DNA of 64,000 nt from Longitalea arenae. GTDB taxonomy: Bacteria; Bacteroidota; Bacteroidia; Chitinophagales; Chitinophagaceae. Under the pieces are notes generated by a model. It saw only the letters and a program-made list of their open reading frames with translations. It did not search any database and had not been told where the DNA came from. Of the stretch, positions 48,560-59,048 are shown one piece after another (position 1 is the stretch's first letter; each line of letters opens with the position of its first letter). Location of the stretch: contig NZ_JAFFJX010000002.1 in the NCBI RefSeq assembly GCF_016924755.1, forward strand, positions 62,001 to 126,000, written 5' to 3'. A program made the translations under genes and the position numbers.

Positions 48560-50431
48560 TTACTGCTTACGCTGCAGCTGGATCTCAAGCAGTTTCATGA
48601 GCTCCCCTTTATCGATCGACACCGGTTTTATCATCAGTTCATGTATACCTGCCGGTAAGCTGATGGTATCGATCTCCTGCGCTATTACTTTTGTATCTGA
48701 CCCGCTGCCAATAATTTTTATTTCTTTTGAATAATTGCCGCTTTTTAACAGAAAAGTTCCGCCGTGCCCTTCGCCGGCAAGATATTTCATATTTATGGTA
48801 AAGGTAGCTGCCTGTATTGTGCGGAAGGTCCAGCTCAGCCACTGGTCATTCGACCTCCAGTTCTGTACATAATACTTACCCGCTTTACCATCGCCATAAC
48901 TGAAACGGCCACCATGTAATTGCGCATCAAATGCCAGTAAGCGATGTTCGGGCATATCGGGCGCCAGCACCCGCAAAGAATCTGTTCGTAAAGGTGTTTT
49001 TATGGTAAGCGCGATCACGGTCGTAAGCGTATCCGGCATTTTCGCCGGCAGCTTGATCACCAGGTCATTTTCATTTACCCGTGTCGCTGCCAATGATCTC
49101 TTACCGTCGAGTAGATATATTTTGTCAGCATTACTCTTCAATCCGCCCACATATAGTTTATTATCCGCAGGCCACTTAAATACATGCAAATAAAGCGTAT
49201 GGCCTTTCATAGTAGATACGCCCCAGTCTTGCAAAGGGAGCGGACTGGCCGCTGCTTCATAAATACTTTCGCCGTTCTTATGTATCCAGGCTCCAATGCC
49301 TTTTAAGATCAGCTGGTCTTTGCTATCGAATGTTCCATCGCCTTTCGGACCAATATTCATTAATAGATTCCCGCCGCGCGACGCTGCTTTGGCCAATAAA
49401 TGGATAAATGCGCGCACCGGTTTATGACTGTTATCATATTGATGATACCCATACGATTCATTGGTGGTAGGTATCGCTTCCCAATCCCCTGTAACCGGGT
49501 AGAACTCCAGTGGCCGGTCGGCCGTATTTTTATAATCGCCAAAACTGATCTCTGCTGTTCGGGCAAGCCGGCCATTCACCACTACTTGCTGATCTACTTC
49601 ACGGATGGCTTTTAATATGCGGATATTTTCTGATATTGGTAATTTAGAGGGCGTATCGAACCATAAAATGTCCGGATGGTATTTAGTCAACAGCTCTTTG
49701 ATCTGGGGGATCGCCTTTTCATTCACGTACTTCTGTGCCTTGGGCAATAGCTCAGGATGCGTATTGAACCAGTTGACGGCGCCATGCAATTGTTTGTCGC
49801 CACCCGGATTGTTATATTCCCAGTCGTTGCCCGGTGCATCGGGGTGCTCCCAGTCAAACGCATGCGAATAATAAAAGCCAAACTTAATTCCGTATTTACG
49901 ACAGGCAGCAGATAAGGCCGCCATGGGATCTCGCTTATAAGGCGTCTGTTGCACAATATTAAAGTCAGAGATCTTTGAATCATACATTGCAAACCCATCG
50001 TGGTGTTTCGCCGTTATGATCATATATTTCATACCTGCTTGTTTGGCCTGTTTTGCCCAGGCATCGGCATCGAACAATACCGGGTTGAATTGATGTGCCA
50101 GGGTCAGGTAATCGGTCCTGGAAATTTTTTCTTTCCGCATCAGGTGTTCAGCATAACCGTCTACTTTTTTTCCTTTCCACTCACCGCCCGGTAATGAATA
50201 AATGCCCCAATGGATGAACATCCCGAAGCGGGCCTGCCGCCACCATTGAATGCGGTCGCTGTGGTTCTTCATGGAGGCCGTCCACCAGCCATTCACTGCT
50301 TCTTCGATCGCCTGCTGATCGCGCTCCCGGCCGCGATTGAACATTTCTCTATCTTCATCGCCCCCTGCCTGAGAGAAGGCATTTATGGTGACACAAAAGC
50401 ATATCGATATAAACCAGCTTTGTCGTTTCAT
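48560..50431 (-). CDS. Alpha-L-fucosidase (GH29) with extra C-terminal domain
   Basis: 623 residues with signal peptide (1-20). The catalytic barrel has W-R-Q-A-R-F-G-M-F-I-H-W-G near 64, A-K-H-H-D-G-F near 142, and the nucleophile in D-I-L-W-F-D-T-P near 253. After the usual beta-sandwich comes an extra module of about 140 residues (from about 482) with a beta-rich pattern that could bind carbohydrate. The first GH29 (45684) lacks it. It is in the middle of the PUL, between the lyase and GH88 genes. Confidence 0.9.
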   Translation of the reverse strand: MKRQSWFISICFCVTINAFSQAGGDEDREMFNRGRERDQQAIEEAVNGWWTASMKNHSDRIQWWRQARFGMFIHWGIYSLPGGEWKGKKVDGYAEHLMRKEKISRTDYLTLAHQFNPVLFDADAWAKQAKQAGMKYMIITAKHHDGFAMYDSKISDFNIVQQTPYKRDPMAALSAACRKYGIKFGFYYSHAFDWEHPDAPGNDWEYNNPGGDKQLHGAVNWFNTHPELLPKAQKYVNEKAIPQIKELLTKYHPDILWFDTPSKLPISENIRILKAIREVDQQVVVNGRLARTAEISFGDYKNTADRPLEFYPVTGDWEAIPTTNESYGYHQYDNSHKPVRAFIHLLAKAASRGGNLLMNIGPKGDGTFDSKDQLILKGIGAWIHKNGESIYEAAASPLPLQDWGVSTMKGHTLYLHVFKWPADNKLYVGGLKSNADKIYLLDGKRSLAATRVNENDLVIKLPAKMPDTLTTVIALTIKTPLRTDSLRVLAPDMPEHRLLAFDAQLHGGRFSYGDGKAGKYYVQNWRSNDQWLSWTFRTIQAATFTINMKYLAGEGHGGTFLLKSGNYSKEIKIIGSGSDTKVIAQEIDTISLPAGIHELMIKPVSIDKGELMKLLEIQLQRKQ

Positions 50432-50506
50432 ATCGCTGTTTTTTTAGAAGCCTACTGCAAAAGCAGCGTTTGAGGTTTTGATTTCGGCGTTTGGGGTTCG
50501 GTATTT

Positions 50507-51700
50507 TTATAACCAGATCAATGGATGGCGTATCGGCAAATTCCTGATCACTTCTTCTACGTTGGGTGTATGATCCAATCTTTTCCAGGTGGCGAACCAA
50601 TCTTTATTTCCGTATCGATTGGCGCCAAAGACCAGGAAGGGCTGCGCTACCGGCCAGTTGTCCCAATACATTACATCCGGCGTTTTGGGCCATTTGGTTT
50701 TATCTGCAATGAAGGGATACAGGTATTCAATGCCTTTGCGGATATTCCTTCCATCAGGTGTTGCGTATGCATAAAGATCATCTTCTTTAGTAGATAGGAT
50801 CTGGCAGATAGACGTCATGGCATCGAGGTTAAAGATCGAATAGCCATAGGGTTTTGTACGGCGGAGTTCCTGGGGAAAACTGCCGTCAGCAGCCATCTGG
50901 TTGGGTAACAAAACGTTTTTATACCGGTCGCGGCAAAAGCGCATCAGTTCTTCATTACCGGTGAACTTTGCAAACGCCGCGGTTTGCATCACCCAGCAGG
51001 TACCATGATTGTTGGTGGCATTCATTTCATCTTTGCCGTATTTATGGGTGGTAAGCCATTGCAGGTACTGTTCAAACCAATGGCGGATGGCTAAGAGTAA
51101 TTGACGGTCCATCGTTTTGGCATTTTCCATTACCAGCAATCCCTGCACTACTTCCATCAACTGAATGGTATCGATGATGCCAATGCCCCGGCCGGTAAAC
51201 CGGCCTTTGATGGCTTGCGCATATTGCAGGTGAGGATTCATCATGGTGGCCGTATCTACGAACCAGGCCTTACAATGCAGCAGTGCCTGTTTTACATACT
51301 TCTCATCTTTAGTGACTTCATAAGCCGAAGCCAGGGCTCCTACGATCTGGCTTAACCGGATCATAGCCTGGCGATGCGCCACGAAATTGCCGGGGTTCGT
51401 CATGCCATCGCGTTGGATGTAGGGGCTATCAGGTTGCTGCGGATCTGGCCACCAGTAATCACCTTCAGAAAAAAAATCGTGTTTACCGCCTGCACTGCGG
51501 GCCGACGATTGCGCCGTAACCGTAAGCGGTTCCTGCTGCAAAGCCCAGGCAGCTTCTTGCAGTATCTGCCGGCGAAGCGTTTTCATTACCTCGGTTTTAT
51601 AATCAGCAAAGGGATCCTTCTTATCTATAAGAACAAATGACTGCATTGCATTTGCCAAGGCAAACAGCAGCCAGCAGGCGATCATTTTTTTAAAAATCAT
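50507..51700 (-). CDS. Alginate-lyase superfamily polysaccharide lyase (PL5/PL38-like)
   Basis: 397 residues from ATG at 51700; the longer TTG form was rejected because the ATG opens a good signal peptide (residues 1-19). The alpha/alpha toroid of Pfam Alginate_lyase is recognised by N-N-H-G-T-C-W near 235, with catalytic Asn and His, by E-G-D-Y-W-W-P-D-P near 58, and by R-T-K-P-Y-G-Y-S near 288. It probably beta-eliminates a uronate polymer (alginate or glucuronan type). The substrate cannot be settled from sequence; uxuA and GH88 favour a glucuronate link. Confidence 0.82.
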   Translation of the reverse strand: MIFKKMIACWLLFALANAMQSFVLIDKKDPFADYKTEVMKTLRRQILQEAAWALQQEPLTVTAQSSARSAGGKHDFFSEGDYWWPDPQQPDSPYIQRDGMTNPGNFVAHRQAMIRLSQIVGALASAYEVTKDEKYVKQALLHCKAWFVDTATMMNPHLQYAQAIKGRFTGRGIGIIDTIQLMEVVQGLLVMENAKTMDRQLLLAIRHWFEQYLQWLTTHKYGKDEMNATNNHGTCWVMQTAAFAKFTGNEELMRFCRDRYKNVLLPNQMAADGSFPQELRRTKPYGYSIFNLDAMTSICQILSTKEDDLYAYATPDGRNIRKGIEYLYPFIADKTKWPKTPDVMYWDNWPVAQPFLVFGANRYGNKDWFATWKRLDHTPNVEEVIRNLPIRHPLIWL

Positions 51701-51737
51701 AATTAACTTTTTTGAAGCAACCTTGGGCATAATCGCG

Positions 51738-51773
51738 CTAACCGTGCCGCTGTACAAACCCTGGCACGGTTAG
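51738..51773 (-). other. Intra-operon hairpin between GH31 and lyase genes
   Basis: Perfect 11-bp arms CTAACCGTGCC (51738-51748) and GGCACGGTTAG (51763-51773), 14-nt loop, and no T-run on the transcribed strand. It starts 4 nt after the GH31 stop codon and may protect or process the mRNA. Confidence 0.6.
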
Positions 51774-51777
51774 TTAT

Positions 51778-53940
51778 TTATTTGGTCATACATTCAAATG
51801 TCACCTTGCCCACCGTGTTTGGCTTTCCTTTCACCGGTGCTGAAATACTGCCTTTCCATTTCCCTGATCTATCTTTCTCTACTATTATTTTCCGCCAGCT
51901 ATACTCGCCTTTTTCATAATTGAACGTTTCGCCATCATCATCATATAGTAAATAACTAGCAGGCTTTTCACCGTAATGACGAACCGTAAGATCCACTTTC
52001 TGACCAGATGCCGGCGCATGTAACAGAGGTTGCATCATGGGAATAATGCCGCCGTCTTTTACAAAAACAGGTATTTTTTCGAGCCCGGGGCTAACTGTGA
52101 TCACTTCCCCATCACCGGCAAATGCACCGGTATAGAAATCATACCAGCGGCCTTTAGGTAATACCACCTTGCGCGATTGTTGTCCCGCAAACAGGGGCGC
52201 TACCAGTAAATAATCGCCGGCCATGTATTGGTCTTTGATCTCTTTAGATACCGCTTCGGCATATGGATTCTCTTCGAGGCTGGTGCTGCCGCTTTCCTTT
52301 TTTGTTTCGGCCACAAAACCTTCTTCCAGGTTCATGGCTCTGAAAGGCGGAATACCCTGAAAATGATAACGCGCAAAAGCCGTGTACCAGTAAGGCATCA
52401 TCTGCATGCGTAATAAAGCCAGCTGCTTTATGGGTTCCGCTACTTCTGCGTAAGACCAGGGCTTGGTGCCACTGGCCCAGGCATTGATCATGGCCATAGG
52501 AGAAAATACCACGGTTTGAAAGCGGCGCAGCCATTCTTCCGCCGATTTGGAAGCCCTTGCTTCCGGCGTCCATAATACGCCGGCAAAACCACTGTTAATA
52601 AGGGCGGTTATAAAATCTTCGTGATTATAATAATCGTTGTAAATGACATAAGGGAAAGAGGTACCACCAGCATTAGAGGCCCGAACGAGGCCAAAAGTTC
52701 TTTTATTCTGCTCCCGAAACAGGTCGGCGCTGTAACGCTGAACCAGCAAACCATAGGTCTGGCGCATTTGCTCGGCCGTTAAACCGGAAGGAAAGGAAGC
52801 CACATCGGGCCAGAGGTAATAATCATAGCCATCTACTTCATCGATCTTATACCCGCTTACGCCAATGGCCACCTGGTTCTTTTGTAACTGATCAAAAAAT
52901 ATTTTACGGCCCTCTGGCATCGTAAGGTCTGGCACCAGGCCATTCCACACGGTATGTGAGCCGGTATAAGGAAGGATCGCTTTATAGTTGGGTGCATCCG
53001 GCGATACATAGGGGTTTGTCCAGAGATTAACGCGGATATTGTCTTTCAACAGCGCCTGTACAAAACCGGCGGGATCAGGAAAACGGGTGCTGTCCCAGGA
53101 AAAGGTGCAGGGATAACTCTTGCTTTGCCAGCCCGGCTCCAGTCCAATAAAATCAAGCGGATAACCTTTCTCCCGGAATGCCGCTACCTCTTTCTTCACA
53201 TCCTCTGCCGTGTACAAGGTCTTTACCCGTTGCGTGAAACCCAATCCCCAGCGGGGTGGTAAATAACCGCCGCCATTGAACAGGTTAAAACGGCGAACGG
53301 CATCCAGCGCGGTGGGACCGCCGAATACGTATACTTCTACCCCGGCAGCGGGCACCAGGATCTCAACCGCATCTGAATACGGCCGCGAACTCCAGCTTTT
53401 ATCGGTATTCCGGTCTTTGGCAAGCGGCGCATTCTTACTGTCTTTACGCACGGCTGTACCTGCATACACATTCAGGTAGCGGGCGGAATTGATAAAAACG
53501 CCATATCCTTTTGAAGAAACATAAAAGGGCGTAGGCGCATGGGTACGGCCGTTATCTTTACCGCCATAGTGATCTACATGCAGCTGTAATATTTTGCCGC
53601 GTTGGTGAACGGTTTGGAAATTCAATCCAAAACCATATAACTGTTCTTCTTTTTGTAAAGGAAAGCGCAAATAAGTTTTGCCATCCACCACTTTAAAGGT
53701 GATATCGGTCTCTGATAAAGGGAATTTTGCCGGTGTTATCGCGGCTATCGCTTCGCGTACGGGTTCTGCCCCGGATGCTTTCAACAGATCATAACTTTCC
53801 GGCACGCCGGCTGTTGCTTTCCAGATGCCTGGTGCGGTTTCCGTCCACACCGGCGCCTGCGCGAAGGCGGGTCTGACCTCAACTATTAGTAAAATAACCA
53901 GCAATAATCGTCTTGTATGAATCATATGTATTTTGTTCAT
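51778..53940 (-). CDS. Glycoside hydrolase family 31 enzyme
   Basis: 720 residues from ATG at 53940; a longer frame to 54024 would overlap the GH95 gene. Signal peptide in the first 27 residues. The GH31 N-domain has E-E-Q-L-Y-G-F-G, the barrel has F-I-G-L-E-P-G-W near 290, the nucleophile region G-Y-K-I-D-E-V-D-G near 370 and the acid/base region L-W-T-P-E-A-R near 455. A DUF5110-type C-terminal domain has L-Y-D-D-D-G-E-T-F near 672. Activity may be alpha-xylosidase, alpha-glucosidase or alpha-galactosidase. The nucleophile motif differs from the common K-x-D-x-x-E form. Confidence 0.87.
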   Translation of the reverse strand: MNKIHMIHTRRLLLVILLIVEVRPAFAQAPVWTETAPGIWKATAGVPESYDLLKASGAEPVREAIAAITPAKFPLSETDITFKVVDGKTYLRFPLQKEEQLYGFGLNFQTVHQRGKILQLHVDHYGGKDNGRTHAPTPFYVSSKGYGVFINSARYLNVYAGTAVRKDSKNAPLAKDRNTDKSWSSRPYSDAVEILVPAAGVEVYVFGGPTALDAVRRFNLFNGGGYLPPRWGLGFTQRVKTLYTAEDVKKEVAAFREKGYPLDFIGLEPGWQSKSYPCTFSWDSTRFPDPAGFVQALLKDNIRVNLWTNPYVSPDAPNYKAILPYTGSHTVWNGLVPDLTMPEGRKIFFDQLQKNQVAIGVSGYKIDEVDGYDYYLWPDVASFPSGLTAEQMRQTYGLLVQRYSADLFREQNKRTFGLVRASNAGGTSFPYVIYNDYYNHEDFITALINSGFAGVLWTPEARASKSAEEWLRRFQTVVFSPMAMINAWASGTKPWSYAEVAEPIKQLALLRMQMMPYWYTAFARYHFQGIPPFRAMNLEEGFVAETKKESGSTSLEENPYAEAVSKEIKDQYMAGDYLLVAPLFAGQQSRKVVLPKGRWYDFYTGAFAGDGEVITVSPGLEKIPVFVKDGGIIPMMQPLLHAPASGQKVDLTVRHYGEKPASYLLYDDDGETFNYEKGEYSWRKIIVEKDRSGKWKGSISAPVKGKPNTVGKVTFECMTK

Positions 53941-53953
53941 GAATGGTGAATGG

Positions 53954-56533
53954 TCAATGATGAATGGCTTCCTGATCAACCGGCACAATCGTATAACTTT
54001 TTCCCTTTTCAGTCTTGAAATCAATAGTATATCTATCCGGAACCCTGAGCTCCGTTAACGTAACACCCGGTTTCTTTTCATAGGGTGGTTTTCCATAGCT
54101 TGTATTTAATTCATTGGGATTGGCACCGCTTGCTTTCTTTGATGTCACTTCCATCACCTTCACCGGATGCGGGGCACTTACGCGGCAGGGTCCACCCAAA
54201 TTAGAAACGATGATAGCCTTTGATAACCTGCCTTCTTTCCATTGCATGTTAACGGTGAAATTACCACGGGCTTTAATGCCGCTGATGGCTCCCTGCTTCC
54301 ACGCATCGAGTACTGCCGGTAGTAAGGCCAGCTCGCCATTATGGCTCTGCAATAACAGCTCGGTCATGCCGGCTGTGGCCCCAAAGTTGCCATCAATCTG
54401 AAATGGCGGATGTGCATCAAACAGATTGGGATAGGTTCCACCGCCACTCATTGCATCCCTCGTCACCGTTGGATCAATATAAGTGAATGCATCGCTTAAT
54501 ATTTTATATGCATGATTGCCGTCCTGCAAACGCGCCCACCAGTTTATTTTCCAGGCCATTGACCAGCCTGTACTCACATCGCCCCTGTGGATCAGCGATT
54601 GTTTGGCCGCAGCGGCCAGCTCGGGCGTAGTAACCGGATCGATCTGGCTGCCGGGATAGAGCCCGAATAAATGCGACAAATGACGATGTTTATCTTTGGG
54701 ATCATCCCAGTCATTATTCCACTCCTGCAACTGGCCATACTGGCCGATATGATAGGGATATAATTTTTCTTTCGCGCGGATCAGCTGCTTGCGGAAGCCT
54801 TCATCTGTTTTCAGCAGGCTGCTCGTTTTGATAACCGCTGTGAACAATTCCCGAATGACGCTCATGTCCATGGTAGAAGCCTTGCCCACCTGGTATTCCT
54901 TTCCATTGATCTTCATCGTATTTTCTGGCGAAGTAGAGGGATTGGTGACCAAATACCCATTTTTATCAGGCAGCAACCAATGCAGCATGAACTGCGCGGC
55001 GCCTTTCATCAGCGGCCAGTTATTTTTCAAAAAGTGTTTATCTCCCGTAAATAAATAATGCTCCCACAAATGTGTACACAACCAGGCCCCCGCCATGGGC
55101 CAGCAGCTCCAGCGCGGCATACCCCGCGGGTCCCATTCATAACCACCGGGCGGTGACGTTTTTGCCCACAGGTCTGAATTATGGTGCACTACCCAACCTT
55201 CCTTTATATTATAATTCACTTTAGCCGTTTGGGCGCCGTTAACCGCCAGCTCTTTCATAAAATCAAACAATGGCTGATGGCATTCCGGCAAATTCGTATT
55301 CTCTGCCAGCCAGTAATTCATCTCGGTGTTGATGTTGGTAGTGTAGTTACTGCCCCATGGTGGTTTCACATGATCGTTCCAGATGCCCTGCAAGTTTGCG
55401 GGGCGCGAACCAGGCCGTGAACTGGCGATCAGCAGGTAACGGCCAAACTGATAGTATAACACCTGTAATTGCTGGTCTGTAGGGTTTGATGCATATTGTT
55501 TTAACCGCAGATCCACCGGTAACTTAACCAGGTTTGGATCTGTGGCCAGCTTCAGTTCAACCCGTTTAAAAAGCGACTGGTAATCGCTGACATGCGTTGC
55601 CTGTAATTGGGAATACGACAATCCGCCTGCTTTATGCATATTGGTTCTCGCTTCCATGGCAGGGTCTTTTCCTGCAAGTCCGGGCGACTTGTCAAATCCA
55701 TTAAAGCTGGTAGCTTCCGATAAATAAATGATCACTTCATCCGCATCGCTTACCTGCAGTTGATCGCTTTGTTGCTGCACCCGGCCGCCGGTGGTGATGA
55801 CCCTTACATGCACTTCGAAGTTCATACCTTCGCCTTTGTCTCCTGCAGAATCATATACTACCTGCTGCGGTTCATAGTCCCTGTTAGCTACAAACTTTGG
55901 AGCTTTGCCCCGCAGCACCAGGTAATTGGCCGCTGTGGCATTTACTTTATATTTTAATTTACTGGTCAATCCAAGGCTTCCATTGATCGCTCCTGGTTTG
56001 TCGGCAGTGATCCGCATCACGAGCACCTTAGCCGGATAACTGATAAAAGTTTCGCGCTGGTAGCTGACCTTGCCTAATGTATAGCGAACAGTAGCTACCG
56101 CCTTGTTCAGATCCAGGTCGCGGTAGTAGCTGCCCGGTACTGAATCTTTTACCTGCAAATGCCACCACAGATCGGCCATTGGTAAATACCTTGCTGAATA
56201 GGGGCCCTGCATCTTCTTCCATAAAGCAGCCGCCTTTTCATAATCACCTTCATCCACAGCCCGCCGCACCTGCGGTAATACAATGGGGCCATTCGGATTA
56301 TTACCTGGTTCGGGAGCGCCGGACCATAATGTGGCATCATTTAATTGCAGGCGTTCGGTCACAATGCCACCAAATACCATTGCCCCTGTTCTGCCATTGC
56401 CCAATGGCAATGCTTCTTCCCAGGCTATTGCCGGTTTGTTGTACCATAGTTTCAGATCAGGATCGTTAAGCTGCGCAGATAATGCACCGCTCACCAGTTG
56501 AAGAAAGCAAAATATCGTTAGATTAAATTTCAT
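53954..56533 (-). CDS. Alpha-L-fucosidase (GH95)
   Basis: 859 residues with signal peptide (1-20). GH95 markers: W-x-E-A-L-P-L-G-N-G-R-T-G-A-M-V near 40-53, the asparagine pair in N-I-N-T-E-M-N-Y-W near 405, the acid residue in V-I-R-E-L-F near 565, and the aspartate in Q-I-D-G-N-F-G near 717. It is an inverting fucosidase, usually for alpha-1,2-linked fucose. Its stop is 13 nt before the GH31 start. Some GH95 enzymes are L-galactosidases, so L-galactose is an alternative substrate. Confidence 0.92.
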   Translation of the reverse strand: MKFNLTIFCFLQLVSGALSAQLNDPDLKLWYNKPAIAWEEALPLGNGRTGAMVFGGIVTERLQLNDATLWSGAPEPGNNPNGPIVLPQVRRAVDEGDYEKAAALWKKMQGPYSARYLPMADLWWHLQVKDSVPGSYYRDLDLNKAVATVRYTLGKVSYQRETFISYPAKVLVMRITADKPGAINGSLGLTSKLKYKVNATAANYLVLRGKAPKFVANRDYEPQQVVYDSAGDKGEGMNFEVHVRVITTGGRVQQQSDQLQVSDADEVIIYLSEATSFNGFDKSPGLAGKDPAMEARTNMHKAGGLSYSQLQATHVSDYQSLFKRVELKLATDPNLVKLPVDLRLKQYASNPTDQQLQVLYYQFGRYLLIASSRPGSRPANLQGIWNDHVKPPWGSNYTTNINTEMNYWLAENTNLPECHQPLFDFMKELAVNGAQTAKVNYNIKEGWVVHHNSDLWAKTSPPGGYEWDPRGMPRWSCWPMAGAWLCTHLWEHYLFTGDKHFLKNNWPLMKGAAQFMLHWLLPDKNGYLVTNPSTSPENTMKINGKEYQVGKASTMDMSVIRELFTAVIKTSSLLKTDEGFRKQLIRAKEKLYPYHIGQYGQLQEWNNDWDDPKDKHRHLSHLFGLYPGSQIDPVTTPELAAAAKQSLIHRGDVSTGWSMAWKINWWARLQDGNHAYKILSDAFTYIDPTVTRDAMSGGGTYPNLFDAHPPFQIDGNFGATAGMTELLLQSHNGELALLPAVLDAWKQGAISGIKARGNFTVNMQWKEGRLSKAIIVSNLGGPCRVSAPHPVKVMEVTSKKASGANPNELNTSYGKPPYEKKPGVTLTELRVPDRYTIDFKTEKGKSYTIVPVDQEAIHH

Positions 56534-56597
56534 CGTTGATTGGTTATTGCCCTATTAGCTGTGGCAGACCTTGAAAGTCTTCCACCCATAAAGCACC

Positions 56598-59048
56598 TTA
56601 CAGATCTTTAAAAACAGTTTTCAGCCCTTCGCTCTTTGCGCCGATCACCGATCTGCCGCCGTTGGTCTTAACCCTGATGATGGCCCGGCCATTATACGCC
56701 TGTACATAACGCGCGCCCGAAGAGGTACCCTGGTTATCGATCAGCTTGCCATCACCGGCCAGGCTGAAGCGGATCCAGTTGGCAGCATCTAAACATTGTA
56801 CGCCTTTGTTGTCGAGCAGTTTCACCTGTATAGTGGCAATCCCGTTCTCATCACTTATTTTTTCCAATAGCAAAGCGGCAGGTTTGCCCCATTTCTCCGT
56901 TTGGTAATTGAAGTTGATCGAATCGGTCACAACTGTTTTTCCCTGGCGGGCGATCACTTTCACCTGGTACGCGCCTTTACTTAACCGTACGCCCCAACGC
57001 AAACCTGCAGCGGGAAAATCCTGGCTGTTGCGTTTCTTAACCCCACAGCTTTTGCCATTTACAAATAATTCCGCTTCCGAACAGTTGGAATACACTTTTA
57101 TCATTTTCTCTTCTCCTTCATTGCCCCATCGCACGGGCATGGAATGACCGTAAATATGTACCATTGGCTGGCTGGTCCAGTATGATTGAAACACATAGAA
57201 CGCTTCTTTTTTGGTGAGGTCCCGTTCAACCACCCCTTTTTGATTCATGTACGGGATCGGATTATCTGGCCTTACCGGCGTGGAAAAATCTTTAAATGGC
57301 CATTGGGCAGTTCCTGTTAACCAGGGCATGGTTTCCTGCTCTTTTAAATGCCAGTCGACCAGGTTGCAGATATAAGATTCACTCCAGTCGCCGTCTTTCG
57401 ATACGCGCGCAGCACCGCCATACAAACTGGCATCCCCGGCCCGTTCATCGGCGCCATTACCGGTTTTTACCGCTTGCAGCGCTTTATCAGGATTCTCTGA
57501 ATGGCGGCCGGCATGACTGTCACCACCCCATTCCACATGCAGAAAATGATTTACTTTTTTGAACTCATCTTCCGACACCTGTTTATATTCTGTATAAACG
57601 CCCCGGTACCAGCCGGCCCAGATGGAGGGAGAATATACATCTACAATGTCTTTACAAAAATCACAGCGGCGGATAGCTGTTTTTCGGGAAGGATCCAATT
57701 TGTGCGACAGATCATTCAGCTCTTTCATAAAGCTGCGGATCTTCTCTTTGTCAAATTCCGGGAAATCGCCGGGCCAGTCATTTTCATTGCCAAGGCCCCA
57801 GATGATCACGGAAGGGTGGTTGTAATGCTGTTCGATCATATTGGTAAGCATGCGGCGCGCCTGCTCTTGGTAAACCGGTCCACCCAAGCCACCGCGGCAC
57901 CAGGGAATTTCCTCCCACACAACAATACCCAGGCTATCGCAGAGATCTAAGATGAGACGTGATTGCTGGTAATGTCCCAGGCGAATAAAGTTTACGCCCA
58001 TCTCTTTCATCATGATCATTTCCCGGCGCATCATGTCTTCTGTCATGGCGGCAGCAACACCTGCATGATCTTCGTGCCGGTGGGTTCCGCGCAATAAGAG
58101 CCGCTGACCGTTCAGTAAGAATGGACCATGTTCTACAAACTCGAAATGCCTGAAACCGATCTTTTCGGTTTGAACGAATTTGTTACCGCCCGCAGTAATG
58201 GTGGCTTCTACCGTATAAAGAACCGGCCTTTGCGGCGACCATAACTGAGGGCTCTTAATGGAAAGTTCAGCCAGGCTCACATCACCTGTTAAACCCGTGG
58301 CTGTAATTTCTTTTTGATGCACCAGTTTGCCTGCGGGATCAATTAATTTTATCGTTGCGGTTGCGCTTGTGTTGGATACCGGATAAAAACGGGCTGTTAC
58401 ATGTACATGACCTGCTTTACCTGCTTTGTCGGTTGCTGCTTTGGCAAACAGTTTATCGACGGCCACCGGTGGTGTATACACCAGGTTCAGGTAACGGTAA
58501 ATACCGCCATATACATTAAAATCCGACAGGTTCGAAGGGATCAATTCCAGGTCCCTTGAATTATCAGTTCTTATGGCAATGGGTATTTTGCCCTTGAACT
58601 GGTGCTGATATTGCGGGGTTTTGCGGAAGGCGGCAACTGCTTCGGTAATGTCTACGCTGAATTCATCATACCCGCCAATATGCGTTGCTACTTTAGTGGT
58701 ATATACATACACATCTGTTTTCTGCCCGGCGCCTTCAAAGAAAAGCAGGGTACGGCCATTGCTGTATGGATTATCTATAACCAACTGTGTCCGGTACCAG
58801 GCTGGTCCCTGGTAATAATTCAGATCCGGATCAACGGCGTCTTCTGCGTTTACGCAATGAGGTAATTGCACCGGTGTCCATAGGGGTACACTTTCCGGAT
58901 TGCCCTTACCTACCGGCCGCACAATTTCCCAGATACCGCCTGCATCCTGCTTTACAAATTCCCAGTTATCGGTTAAACGCATCTTTTGCTGAGCACTTAC
59001 CGGCCCACCTGCAATCATCAATAAAAACAACCATCTTAGTATATTCAT
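56598..59048 (-). CDS. Glycoside hydrolase family 2 (beta-galactosidase or beta-glucuronidase type)
   Basis: 816 residues from ATG at 59048; the GTG one codon earlier is less likely. Signal peptide (1-20). Domain order: sugar-binding jelly roll, immunoglobulin-like domain, TIM barrel with F-I-R-L-G-H-Y near 353, acid/base glutamate in G-L-G-N-E-N-D-W near 421, nucleophile in H-V-E-W-G-G-D near 512, and a C-terminal DUF4982-like domain. Exact specificity is not fixed by the motifs. It is the first enzyme gene after SusCD/FAS1, separated by 317 bp that hold a LacI-type dyad. Confidence 0.9.
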   Translation of the reverse strand: MNILRWLFLLMIAGGPVSAQQKMRLTDNWEFVKQDAGGIWEIVRPVGKGNPESVPLWTPVQLPHCVNAEDAVDPDLNYYQGPAWYRTQLVIDNPYSNGRTLLFFEGAGQKTDVYVYTTKVATHIGGYDEFSVDITEAVAAFRKTPQYQHQFKGKIPIAIRTDNSRDLELIPSNLSDFNVYGGIYRYLNLVYTPPVAVDKLFAKAATDKAGKAGHVHVTARFYPVSNTSATATIKLIDPAGKLVHQKEITATGLTGDVSLAELSIKSPQLWSPQRPVLYTVEATITAGGNKFVQTEKIGFRHFEFVEHGPFLLNGQRLLLRGTHRHEDHAGVAAAMTEDMMRREMIMMKEMGVNFIRLGHYQQSRLILDLCDSLGIVVWEEIPWCRGGLGGPVYQEQARRMLTNMIEQHYNHPSVIIWGLGNENDWPGDFPEFDKEKIRSFMKELNDLSHKLDPSRKTAIRRCDFCKDIVDVYSPSIWAGWYRGVYTEYKQVSEDEFKKVNHFLHVEWGGDSHAGRHSENPDKALQAVKTGNGADERAGDASLYGGAARVSKDGDWSESYICNLVDWHLKEQETMPWLTGTAQWPFKDFSTPVRPDNPIPYMNQKGVVERDLTKKEAFYVFQSYWTSQPMVHIYGHSMPVRWGNEGEEKMIKVYSNCSEAELFVNGKSCGVKKRNSQDFPAAGLRWGVRLSKGAYQVKVIARQGKTVVTDSINFNYQTEKWGKPAALLLEKISDENGIATIQVKLLDNKGVQCLDAANWIRFSLAGDGKLIDNQGTSSGARYVQAYNGRAIIRVKTNGGRSVIGAKSEGLKTVFKDL

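Noticed and set aside
53941-54024. N-terminal extension of the GH31 gene
   Set aside because: It would overlap the end of the GH95 gene by 71 bp and precede a normal signal peptide; ATG at 53940 is better.
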